64,000 nt of DNA, taken from assembly GCF_002208095.1 (NCBI RefSeq), contig NZ_CP017990.1, positions 992,001 to 1,056,000 on the forward strand. The letters run 5' to 3'. The notes under the pieces are model-generated. The model saw only the letters and a program-made list of their open reading frames with translations. It had not been told where the DNA came from and ran no database searches. Positions 28,381-36,329 of this stretch are shown piece by piece; position 1 is the first letter of the stretch, and every line of letters begins with the position of its first letter. The position numbers and the translations under genes were made by a program. This DNA comes from Enterobacter cloacae complex sp. ECNIH7 (GTDB lineage: Bacteria > Pseudomonadota > Gammaproteobacteria > Enterobacterales > Enterobacteriaceae).

Positions 28381-28605
28381 TGCACTGGCGACGACCACCA
28401 CCTCCGCCGCGACCGTGGCGGCGTCCGCACCCTGTTCGTGGTGATGTTCCTGGTGACAGCCTGCGTGGCGATGCTCTTCACTTTTGCAGCAGCCTGCATG
28501 GTGCTCACTGTGGCGGCTTTCGTGGTGATGTCCTTCACCCTTGCAGCAGCCTTCGTGTTGGTGCTCTGTATGTTTACAGCAACCTTCATGATGGTTTTGC
28601 ATCAT
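28381..28605 (-). pseudogene. yqjI: 5' fragment of yqjI (PadR-type nickel-responsive regulator)
   Basis: The ATG at 28605 starts a His/Cys-rich segment (HHEGCCKHTEHQHEGCCKGEG) like the metal-binding N-terminus of E. coli YqjI. The Gly/Arg-rich continuation (RHGRGGGGRRQ) is present in another frame, so there is a 1-nt indel near 28420. All of the PadR winged-helix domain is missing; methyltransferase sequence follows instead. The gene is divergent from the yqjH pseudogene, as in E. coli. Confidence 0.82.
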
Positions 28606-28621
28606 CGTCTCCTGATGTTAT

Positions 28622-28648
28622 TTAGATATATCTAATTTATATCTAAAG
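28622..28648. promoter_or_regulatory. Candidate YqjI operator 1
   Basis: The 14-bp perfect palindrome TTAGATATATCTAA (28622-28635) is followed by TTATATCTAAAG. A second related site, TTTAGATATATCGTA, lies at 28805-28819 just before yqjH. Two such sites in the yqjI-yqjH gap are expected for YqjI regulation (family knowledge). Confidence 0.6.
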
Positions 28649-28775
28649 TTTATCGACTTGCAAGTCTATAAAATAATTTTTGTTTAATTTGATGATTATT
28701 AATGGTTTTTATGGATTGCTGATAGCTGTTTAATCTCAAGCTGACTATATCAAAAAAGTGCTTGCAATCTTTTTG

Positions 28776-28794
28776 ATTAGCAATCATTATCATT
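28776..28794 (+). promoter_or_regulatory. Candidate Fur box upstream of yqjH
   Basis: GATTAGCAATCATTATCAT resembles the Fur consensus GATAATGATAATCATTATC. E. coli yqjH is controlled by both Fur and YqjI, so the site fits. Confidence 0.5.
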
Positions 28795-28841
28795 TAAAAA
28801 TAAATTTAGATATATCGTATTATCTTCACGAAGGCGAAAAA

Positions 28842-29605
28842 ATGACAAAAAACACCTCACGCTACCCACAGCGCGTGCGTAACGAACTACGTTTTCGCGA
28901 ATTAACCGTGCTGCGCGTTGAGCGTATCGGCCAGGCGTTCCAGCGGATCGTGCTGGGGGGCGAGGCGCTGGATGGCTTTGTTTCACAAGGTTTTGACGAC
29001 CACACCAAACTGTTTTTCCCGCAGGCGGGCAGCGTATTTACGCCGCCGGAAGTGACCGACGAAGGCATTAACTGGGGCGAGGGCGTGCGCCCGGCGACCC
29101 GCGACTACACGCCGCTGTACGATGCCGAACGCCACGAGCTGGCTTACGATTTTTATATCCACGATGGCGGTATTGCCAGCCGCTGGGCGCTGGAAGCCAA
29201 CATCGGCGATAAGCTGGTGATCGGCGGGCCGCGCGGCTCGCTGGTGGTGCCGGAAGATTACGCCTGGCAGCTTTATGTCTGTGACGAGTCGGGCATGCCG
29301 GCGCTGGCCTGCTGGGATTACGTCAGCTGCCGGTGACGCCGCAGGTGACGGCCATCGTCACCGTCGCGGATGCTTCGTATAAAGATTATCTGGCGGATCT
29401 CGACGGCTTTAATATCGAATGGGTGGTAGGCCACAACCCGGCGTTCGTCGCCGAGCGGCTGGCTCAGGTCAAGGTGCCGTCAGAAGATTATTTTATCTGG
29501 CTGACCGGAGAAGGCGGCGTGGTGAAATCGCTGCTGGCGCGCTTTGAGGAGCCGAGTATCGATCAGCAACTGGTGCGTTCGCAGGCGTACTGGCATAGCA
29601 AATAA
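28842..29605 (+). pseudogene. yqjH: Siderophore-interacting ferric reductase YqjH, frameshifted
   Basis: YqjH is a flavin-dependent NADPH ferric-chelate reductase. Residues 1-160 (MTKNTSRYPQRVRNELRF ... YVCDESGMPALA) are intact, and the C-terminal 90 residues (TPQVTAIVTVADASYKDY ... AYWHSK) continue in another frame. The shift lies around 29310-29330, after GMPALA, where the right frame reads LLGLRQLPVTPQ. The total span, 764 nt, is not a multiple of three. The start at 28842 matches the family start. Together with the broken yqjI this locus is probably dead. Confidence 0.87.
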
Positions 29606-29621
29606 TCGGCAGTGTGGTAAA

Positions 29622-29702
29622 CCCGGATGGCGGCGCGTTGCGCCTTCTCCGGGCTACCTTTCAATGGTGTTATGTCGCCCCGGTAAGCGCAGCGCCACCG
29701 GG
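29622..29702. repeat. Two REP-type palindromes
   Basis: Units at 29622-29653 (CCCGGATGGCGGCGC...CTCCGGG) and 29678-29702 (CCCCGGTAAGCGCAGCGCC) lie between yqjH and the convergent kinase gene. The second has the core of the REP at 87-112. Confidence 0.7.
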
Positions 29703-29708
29703 TGAGGC

Positions 29709-31358
29709 TTAGCGTTCCGCCAGCGCCTTAAACACCATCGCCACCGCGTGGGCGCCGGGGTCCATATTGCCGAGCAGGCTCTCGCTATTGAGATAGGAGG
29801 CGCGTCCGGCGCCGGCTTTGCTCGACTGGCAGGTGCGATCCGCGCCGGCCTGCGCCGCGGCGAAAGCGGCCTGCAGATTATCCGGTTCGGCCAGCAGCGC
29901 CGCCAGCGCCGGCTGTAGAGCGTCAATCATCGTCCGGTCGCCCTCATCGGCGCCGCCGTAAAATTTCATCTGCCCCAGACCGGCGTTCAGCGCTTCCGCC
30001 ATGCTGGCGCCTTGCTCCAGCTTCTGCCCGGCGGCGGTGAAGAAAATCGACATCAATACGCCGCTGGAGCCGCCCATCACCACCGTCAGGCGTTCGCCAA
30101 TTAGCGCGAACAGCGTGGGTAAATCATTGAGCGGCAGTTGCTGGCGTTGCAATAGAGCGGCAATCTCACGCGCGCCAGCGGCGAAAGTGGAGCCGGTATC
30201 GCCGTCGCCCACTTTGGCGTCAAGCGCGTTGAGATGGGTTTCGAGGCCGGAGAGGGTGCTGGTCACCTGCGCCACGTAATCGCCCACCTGCGGGTTGGCC
30301 GATGGCGTAAAGGCGACGCGTGCGCTGGCGAGCGCGGACGGCATGATATTAACAGCCCGCGGCTGCACCGGCTTCTGCCAACTGGCGGTTTCGACATCCG
30401 ACAGCAGCGCCTTTTCAATGCTCTCTTCCAGCACGATAGTGGTCAGCGAGAAGCCTTTCATATCCAGCGCCGTTACCAGCGAAGCCGGGCCAATCAACCA
30501 GTCAACGCGCGCATGGAGTGGGGTGTTGGCCAGCTCGCGGGTCAGAATCGCCATCTCGGCCACCGACACGCCGCCGAGATTATTGAGCATCACCGCCAGG
30601 CGGCCGGTTTCAGGTAGGGCGGCGGTCAGCTTCTCTACCATAATCTGCATGATTTCCGCGCTGTTATGGGTCGCGATCGTCGAGGCTCCCGGTTCGCCGT
30701 GGATGCCCATCCCCAGCTCGGCGTGGCCGGGCTGATGGCGCGGCGCGCTTTCCGCTTCCTGCGGCAGGTGACAGCTGGCCAGCGCCACCCCGATGCTGGC
30801 GGTATGGTTGGCGGCGTATTGCGCTTCACGCAGGACGGTGGCGAGGTTGAAGCCGCGCTCGGCGAAATAGCCCGCCACCTTATGCACAAGAATAGTCCCG
30901 GCGATACCGCGCGGCTGTTTGTTATCCGGCAGCGAAATATCGTCGCCGACGATCAGCATCTCTACGTTATAGCCAAGACGGCGCGCTTTCTCCGCCGCGA
31001 GGCCGAAGTTAAGCCGATCGCCGGTGTAGTTTTTAACGATCAGCAGACAGCCCGCCTCGCCGGTCACCGCCTGAATCGCGGTGAGTACCGCATCGACGCT
31101 CGGCGAGGCGAACAGATCGCCGCAGACCGCGGCGGTCAGCATGCCTTTACCAATAAAGCCGACGTGCGCCGGTTCGTGTCCTGAACCGCCGCCGGAAATC
31201 ACCGCCACGTTGTTTTTATTCAGATCGCGGCGTACCACTACACGGATCGCCGGGTCGCTCTCCAGGCGGGCGAGGTTGTTCCACGGGCTGGCAATAATGG
31301 TTCCCTCGATCACGTCGTTAACGAGGCTGGCGCGCTGGTTAAAAAAGAATTGAGACAT
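29709..31358 (-). CDS. dhaK: ATP-dependent dihydroxyacetone kinase (single chain)
   Basis: This 549-aa two-domain kinase phosphorylates dihydroxyacetone with ATP. The N-terminal DhaK domain binds substrate through His in GMGIHGEPG (about residue 220). The C-terminal DhaL domain has the metal/ATP loop DAKVGDGDTGSTF (about 380). It is the Citrobacter freundii DhaK type, distinct from the PTS-dependent DhaKLM encoded just upstream on the same strand. It serves the oxidative branch after DhaD. Confidence 0.93.
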   Translation of the reverse strand: MSQFFFNQRASLVNDVIEGTIIASPWNNLARLESDPAIRVVVRRDLNKNNVAVISGGGSGHEPAHVGFIGKGMLTAAVCGDLFASPSVDAVLTAIQAVTGEAGCLLIVKNYTGDRLNFGLAAEKARRLGYNVEMLIVGDDISLPDNKQPRGIAGTILVHKVAGYFAERGFNLATVLREAQYAANHTASIGVALASCHLPQEAESAPRHQPGHAELGMGIHGEPGASTIATHNSAEIMQIMVEKLTAALPETGRLAVMLNNLGGVSVAEMAILTRELANTPLHARVDWLIGPASLVTALDMKGFSLTTIVLEESIEKALLSDVETASWQKPVQPRAVNIMPSALASARVAFTPSANPQVGDYVAQVTSTLSGLETHLNALDAKVGDGDTGSTFAAGAREIAALLQRQQLPLNDLPTLFALIGERLTVVMGGSSGVLMSIFFTAAGQKLEQGASMAEALNAGLGQMKFYGGADEGDRTMIDALQPALAALLAEPDNLQAAFAAAQAGADRTCQSSKAGAGRASYLNSESLLGNMDPGAHAVAMVFKALAER

Positions 31359-31432
31359 AGTGGTTCCTGATCAGTAAGCGAAAACTCACCCTCCGGAGGC
31401 GGGCCCCCGGAGTGGTAACGGTCAAAGTGGAT

Positions 31433-32851
31433 TTAGCGACGAATAAGACGTTGCAGACGCATATCGAGCGTGATGGCTTCGCCAGGCTGAATATCATTCA
31501 GCGCTTCGCCCTGCTGGCATAGCCAGGCGATCCCCGCCGCGCGGGCGATAATCGCGCCGTGGGCCTGTTCGCTGCCGTCGCGCAGGCACAGGCCGGTGAC
31601 CTTGCTGGCATCCAGTTGGAGTACAGTCGAGGGATAAATATTGTCGGCGATAATAATCGTCGGCTCACTGGCGAATGGCAGCGTCTCCTTAATACCCTGC
31701 AGATGGCGCAGCGTGCGCTGCAGAATATCGTCGACATCGATATAACGGGCCTGCAGATAGGCGTCATCCAGCTGACGATACTGCTGGCTGAGCTCCATCA
31801 GCACTTGATGCCACGCCCATTCCGCCGAGCACTGTTCGGTGAGCAGGCGATCGTTGGCGGCATCAAACAGATCTTCATCGTCGAGCAAGGTGTGATGACC
31901 GGCGAAGATCGCCGCGATATCGGCGTTAAATTTGTGTTCCGCCAGCTCGGTGAGCGCATTGAGATCGGCCAGCGTCTGGTCGATCGCCTGGCGCAGGCGC
32001 TGCTGCTCGCGGGCGATGTCGGCGGCGGCGGGGAGCGCCGGTTGGATCGGCGCCTGCGGATAAAGCATCGCGGCGCCTTCAACACGCGCAGGTATGGCGG
32101 GTTCCGCTGTCGGCTGCGCCTCCGGCGACTCGCCGAAGTTATCGGCGGCCAGCGCCTGAAACGCCGCCAGCGCCGCATCGGCGTCCGGACCGCGGGCCAG
32201 CAGGCGCAGCTTATCGTGGCGGCGCACCTGTAGCAGAGCGATTTGATTCAGACTGTCCGGGGTGACGCATTTGCCGTTTTTCTCCAGCACCAGGTCGGCG
32301 TTAAAACCCGCCAGCGCGGCGACCAGCTTTGATGCCGGACGCACGTGCAGGCCGTTGTGATTGTTAATAATGACTGAAACCGATTTAGCATCGCCGTCGT
32401 CAGCAAGCGTTGGGGCGGCGGCGTCAGGCGTGTGCGAAGGTAAACCCAGCTGAACCCGCTTGGCTTCCAGGGCGTTCATGGCATCGGCGATAACTTTGTC
32501 GATCCCGGCGCCGGAGGCGGCGCTGACGGTGGCCGCCAGCGTCCCTTCGACCAGCGGCGCGGCGCACAGCCGCACCTTTGCCGCCATCGCCGGATCGAGC
32601 AGATCGAGGGCGGTTTCGGCGCTGAGCAGGGCGCTGCCGATATCCATCATCACCAGAACATGGTCGGTATCGGCGACGGATTCGATCGCCTCCATGACTT
32701 TAATCGGATCGGTGCCGATCGGGCTGTCGGGATCGTCGATCCCGGCGGCGATCGCCAGCTTACAGCCATCGTTCATTAACATCTGCCGGGCCAGTTCTCC
32801 GACACCTTCGCCCAGCCGGGCGCTATGAGAAACAATAACCAGGTTTACCAT
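31433..32851 (-). CDS. dhaM: PTS-dependent dihydroxyacetone kinase, phosphotransferase subunit DhaM
   Basis: This 472-aa protein passes phosphate from PEP via EI/HPr to DhaL-ADP. The domains in order are EIIA-mannose-like (VIVSHSARLGEGV, residues 3-15, with His9), HPr-like (NHNGLHVRPASKL, about 163-175) and an EI N-terminal-like domain with active His in GSEQAHGAIIARAAG (about 430). This is the three-domain architecture of E. coli DhaM. The start at 32851 is 10 bp after dhaL; the longer frame overlaps dhaL and is rejected. Confidence 0.94.
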   Translation of the reverse strand: MVNLVIVSHSARLGEGVGELARQMLMNDGCKLAIAAGIDDPDSPIGTDPIKVMEAIESVADTDHVLVMMDIGSALLSAETALDLLDPAMAAKVRLCAAPLVEGTLAATVSAASGAGIDKVIADAMNALEAKRVQLGLPSHTPDAAAPTLADDGDAKSVSVIINNHNGLHVRPASKLVAALAGFNADLVLEKNGKCVTPDSLNQIALLQVRRHDKLRLLARGPDADAALAAFQALAADNFGESPEAQPTAEPAIPARVEGAAMLYPQAPIQPALPAAADIAREQQRLRQAIDQTLADLNALTELAEHKFNADIAAIFAGHHTLLDDEDLFDAANDRLLTEQCSAEWAWHQVLMELSQQYRQLDDAYLQARYIDVDDILQRTLRHLQGIKETLPFASEPTIIIADNIYPSTVLQLDASKVTGLCLRDGSEQAHGAIIARAAGIAWLCQQGEALNDIQPGEAITLDMRLQRLIRR

Positions 32852-32861
32852 CGCGATTTCC

Positions 32862-33494
32862 TTACTCTTTGGCGGCGGCAGCCAGCATCTGAACCATAAA
32901 CAGCACCGAGGTCGCGCCGGGATCCTGATGCCCGATGCTGCGCTCGCCGAGATAGCTGGCGCGGCCTTTACGCGCCTGCATGGTGATGGTGGCGTGGGCG
33001 GCGCGCTCGGCCACTTCGCAGGCGGCATCCAGCGCGGCAGGGATAGACAGATGTTGCTCGCTGGAATGACGCAGGGATTCCACCACCGGCAGCCAGACGT
33101 CGCACATCGTCTTATCGCCCGGCTCCGCTTTACCACGGTTGACGACGCCGTCCGCGCCTTCGCGGATCATCTGATAAAGCTCGTCGAGGGTCAGGCTCTG
33201 ATGCGCCTGGGTGACCTGGGCGGCGCGGATAAAGAAGGTGCCGAACAGCGGGCCGCTGGCGCCGCCGACGTTGGAAAGCAGCGCCATCCCGGTATTCTTG
33301 AGAATAAAACCGATGTCTTTATCGGCGATCGACGGCAGCTTTTCGACCACTTTGCTGAAGCCGCGATGCATATTGAGGCCGTGGTCGGCGTCGCCGATCT
33401 CTTTATCAAGGCCGGTGAGAAAATCGCTCTGTTTGGTGAAAATGTCGCCACAGCGGTACAGCCAGTCGACGATTTGCGTTCTGTTCAGTGACAT
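32862..33494 (-). CDS. dhaL: PTS-dependent dihydroxyacetone kinase ADP-binding subunit DhaL
   Basis: This 210-aa subunit carries tightly bound ADP as a phosphate relay. Its nucleotide/Mg site is visible in LDKEIGDADHGLNMHRGF (about residues 25-42). It lies between dhaK and dhaM with 10-bp gaps. The C-terminal GQDPGATS-like stretch (IGHQDPGATSVLFM) is typical. Confidence 0.94.
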   Translation of the reverse strand: MSLNRTQIVDWLYRCGDIFTKQSDFLTGLDKEIGDADHGLNMHRGFSKVVEKLPSIADKDIGFILKNTGMALLSNVGGASGPLFGTFFIRAAQVTQAHQSLTLDELYQMIREGADGVVNRGKAEPGDKTMCDVWLPVVESLRHSSEQHLSIPAALDAACEVAERAAHATITMQARKGRASYLGERSIGHQDPGATSVLFMVQMLAAAAKE

Positions 33495-33504
33495 GTCGTG
33501 CTCC

Positions 33505-34575
33505 TTATTTTCCCCAGTTCAGCGCTGGGGTATGGACCGGGGCGTCCCATAACGCCAGCGTGTCATCATCCGCTTTCAGCAGGGTGATGGAGAAACCCGC
33601 CATATCCAGCGAGGTGCAGTAGCTGCCGATGAGGTTGCGTTCAATCACAATGCCGGACGCTTCGCAGCGCTGGGCAAGGCGGTTGTAAACGCCGTACAGT
33701 TCGGAAAGCGGGGTGGCGCCGAGGTTATTGACCAGCGCGATAACCCGATCGCCGTTTTGCAGCGCGGTTTTGCTCTGTTTCACTTCCTGCCACGCTCCCT
33801 TGACGTTATCCCACTGGCGCAGCGTGCGGCTGTATGCGCCGTTTTCCAGCAGGGTATCGAACATCTCATCGACGGTTTGGTCGAGCGAGCTGAAGCGGCG
33901 GCGGTCGATACCCGGCTCGCCATGGATGCCGACGCCGAACTCCATCTCATCATCTTTCAGGGTAAAGGAGGGCTGTCCGGCGGCCGGTACGGTGCAGGCG
34001 CCCAGCGCGATGCCAATCGAGTGACCAAGGTTATTTAAACGGCGGCCCAGTTCAGCGCAGGCTTCCAGCGAGTCGCCGCGTTCGGCGGCGGCGCCGACCA
34101 GTTTTTCAATCAGCACGGTATTGGCGACGCCGCGGCGTCCGGCGGTATAGAGGCTGTCTTTTACCGCCACGTCGTCATCCACCACGACGGTGGTAACCTT
34201 AACGCCACTTTCGTGCAGCAGCTCGGTGGCGGTCTCAAAATTCAGGATGTCGCCGGTATAGTTTTTGATAATCAGCAGGACGCCTTCGCCGCCGTCAATC
34301 TGCATCGCGCATTCGAACATTTTGTCCGGCGTCGGCGAGGTGAAAATTTCCCCCGGACAGGCGCCGGAGAGCATGCCCTGGCCGATGTAGCCGCAGTGCA
34401 TCGGTTCGTGTCCGCTGCCGCCGCCGGAGAGCAGCGCCACTTTGCCGGCGACCGGTGCATCAGCGCGGGTGACATAGACCGGGTCCTGGTGCAGCGTCAG
34501 TTCAGGATGCGCCTTCGCCAGGCCGATAAGCTGTTCACTCAGTACATCTTCCACACGGTTAATCAGTTTTTTCAT
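33505..34575 (-). CDS. dhaK: PTS-dependent dihydroxyacetone kinase substrate-binding subunit DhaK
   Basis: This 356-aa subunit binds dihydroxyacetone covalently through His in GVGIHGEPG (about residue 218). [19 protein letters not shown] (about 51-69) is the conserved N-terminal motif. It is the first gene of the dhaKLM operon, preceded by a 555-bp control region with strong palindromes. In E. coli, DhaK and DhaL also report kinase state to DhaR. Confidence 0.94.
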   Translation of the reverse strand: MKKLINRVEDVLSEQLIGLAKAHPELTLHQDPVYVTRADAPVAGKVALLSGGGSGHEPMHCGYIGQGMLSGACPGEIFTSPTPDKMFECAMQIDGGEGVLLIIKNYTGDILNFETATELLHESGVKVTTVVVDDDVAVKDSLYTAGRRGVANTVLIEKLVGAAAERGDSLEACAELGRRLNNLGHSIGIALGACTVPAAGQPSFTLKDDEMEFGVGIHGEPGIDRRRFSSLDQTVDEMFDTLLENGAYSRTLRQWDNVKGAWQEVKQSKTALQNGDRVIALVNNLGATPLSELYGVYNRLAQRCEASGIVIERNLIGSYCTSLDMAGFSITLLKADDDTLALWDAPVHTPALNWGK

Positions 34576-34681
34576 TGTTTATGCTCCGTAGGGTAGGGGG
34601 AGGTCGCCTGTCTATAAGGGTAGCCCGGCGATGTAGTGATTCTGGCTGAGCGGGCGCAAAATAAAATGCCGTCAAAATTGA

Positions 34682-34978
34682 TTCCATAACGGAACGTAGA
34701 AAAGAATTTTTGTTCCTTTATGGAACATTAATTGCCGATAAACAGGAGAAATGCGAGCCAGCGCTAATAATTTGTCCGTTTTTTTCTGCTATCAGAAATG
34801 GGGCAAGGATGATTTTTTTCGCCATTGTGCCGCATTGAGGCAATTTTCTGCGTTAAAGAGGGGAGACGATAGCGGCTTTTTTGCCAAAATGATCCGATCG
34901 CGATCGCAATCCCATCGCTTTCTCAGTCACATTGTTTCAATGTGAAACGCATTATTTTTTTATCTGTTTCAGAACAGA
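34682..34978. promoter_or_regulatory. dhaK-dhaD divergent control region with palindromes
   Basis: Four inverted repeats are visible: TTCC-ATAAC-GGAA (34682-34694), TGTTCC-TTTAT-GGAACA (34711-34727), CACATTG-TTT-CAATGTG (34928-34944, nested with GTTTCA-ATG-TGAAAC at 34934-34948) and TCTGTT-TCAG-AACAGA (34963-34978). The first two share a GGAA/TTCC half-site and lie about 100-150 bp before dhaK. They are candidate DhaR sites. The rest of 34576-35130 shows no gene. Confidence 0.5.
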
Positions 34979-35130
34979 ACAAAAAGGGAAAAATTTTTTT
35001 CGCCGCGGCTCGCCCTACAGTGGATGCATCGCTCCGGCAGCGTGGCTGTAAGCGCCATTGATATCAGGCGCCGCGGCATGACGGCCTGGGCTCACGTGTC
35101 AACATACGCACTTATTTGAGGGTGAAAGAA

Positions 35131-36228
35131 ATGCTAAAAGTTATTCAATCTCCAGCCAAATATCTCCAGGGACCTGATGCCGCCATGCTGTTTGGCGAAT
35201 ACGCTAAAAACCTGGCCGACAGCTTTTTTGTTATCGCCGATGACTTCGTGATGAAGTTGGCGGGCGACAAAGTATTGAACGGCCTGCATAGCCACAATAT
35301 TAGCTGCCATGCGGAACGGTTTAACGGCGAGTGCAGCCATGCGGAAATCAACCGCCTGATCGCCATTCTTAAGCAGCACGGCTGCCGCGGCGTGGTGGGT
35401 ATCGGCGGCGGGAAAACCCTCGATACCGCGAAGGCGATCGGCTATTACCAGAAGCTGCCGGTGGTGGTGATCCCGACAATTGCCTCAACCGATGCGCCGA
35501 CCAGCGCGCTGTCGGTTATCTACACCGAGGCGGGCGAGTTTGAAGAGTATCTGATCTACCCGAAAAACCCGGATATGGTGGTGATGGACACGGCGATTAT
35601 CGCCAAAGCGCCGGTACGCTTGCTGGTGGCCGGGATGGGCGATGCGCTCTCCACCTGGTTTGAAGCCAAGGCCTGCTTCGATGCGCGAGCCACCAGCATG
35701 GCGGGCGGGCAGTCCACGGCGGCGGCCTTGAGCCTGGCGCGCCTGTGCTATGATACGCTGCTGGCTGAAGGCGAAAAAGCACGCCTGGCGGCTCAGGCTG
35801 GAGTGGTGACCGATGCGCTGGAGCGTATTGTCGAAGCCAACACCTATCTGAGCGGTATCGGTTTTGAGAGCAGCGGCCTGGCCGGCGCGCACGCGATTCA
35901 CAACGGTTTCACCATCCTTGAAGAGTGCCACCATCTGTATCACGGTGAGAAAGTGGCCTTCGGTACCCTGGCGCAGCTGGTGCTACAGAACAGCCCGATG
36001 GACGAGATTGAAACGGTGCTGGGCTTCTGCCAGCGCGTCGGCCTGCCGGTGACGCTCGCGCAGATGGGCGTCAAAGAGGGGATCGACGAGAAAATCGCCG
36101 CGGTGGCGAAAGCCACCTGCGCGGAAGGGGAAACCATCCATAATATGCCGTTTGCGGTGACCCCGGAGAGCGTCCATGCCGCTATCCTCACCGCCGATCT
36201 GTTAGGCCAGCAGTGGCTGGCGCGTTAA
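35131..36228 (+). CDS. dhaD: Glycerol dehydrogenase DhaD (GldA type)
   Basis: This 365-aa NAD-dependent, zinc-binding iron-type alcohol dehydrogenase oxidises glycerol to dihydroxyacetone. The NAD-binding GVVGIGGGKTLDTAKAIGYY and the metal ligands in AGMGDALSTWFEA, GLAGAHAIHNG and HLYHGEKVAFGT are visible. The start at 35131 follows GAGGGTGAAAG; an upstream GTG-type extension is rejected. It is divergent from dhaK and 101 bp upstream of dhaR. Confidence 0.94.
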   Translation: MLKVIQSPAKYLQGPDAAMLFGEYAKNLADSFFVIADDFVMKLAGDKVLNGLHSHNISCHAERFNGECSHAEINRLIAILKQHGCRGVVGIGGGKTLDTAKAIGYYQKLPVVVIPTIASTDAPTSALSVIYTEAGEFEEYLIYPKNPDMVVMDTAIIAKAPVRLLVAGMGDALSTWFEAKACFDARATSMAGGQSTAAALSLARLCYDTLLAEGEKARLAAQAGVVTDALERIVEANTYLSGIGFESSGLAGAHAIHNGFTILEECHHLYHGEKVAFGTLAQLVLQNSPMDEIETVLGFCQRVGLPVTLAQMGVKEGIDEKIAAVAKATCAEGETIHNMPFAVTPESVHAAILTADLLGQQWLAR

Positions 36229-36241
36229 TTCGCGGTGGCTA

Positions 36242-36301
36242 AACCGCTGGCCCAGGTCAGCGGTTTTTCTTTCTCCCCTCCGGCAGTCGCTGCCGGAGGG
36301 G
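36242..36301 (+). terminator. Tandem hairpins after dhaD
   Basis: AACCGCTG...CAGCGGTT followed by TTTTCTTT (36242-36272) is a good terminator. Next comes a perfect 12-bp stem with a 3-nt loop at 36275-36301 (CCCCTCCGGCAG/CTGCCGGAGGGG), 28 bp before the dhaR start, which could also affect dhaR mRNA. Confidence 0.8.
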
Positions 36302-36329
36302 TTCTCTATGGTACAACGCGGAAAAGGAT

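Noticed and set aside
28318..28605. A new small His/Cys-rich metal-binding protein (95 aa)
   Set aside because: The His/Cys-rich part is the N-terminus of YqjI. The tail is a frameshifted continuation, and the divergent neighbour is yqjH.
31433..33136. Longer DhaM of 567 aa
   Set aside because: The extra N-terminus is antisense-like arginine- and proline-rich sequence inside dhaL in another frame. The family start is at 32851.
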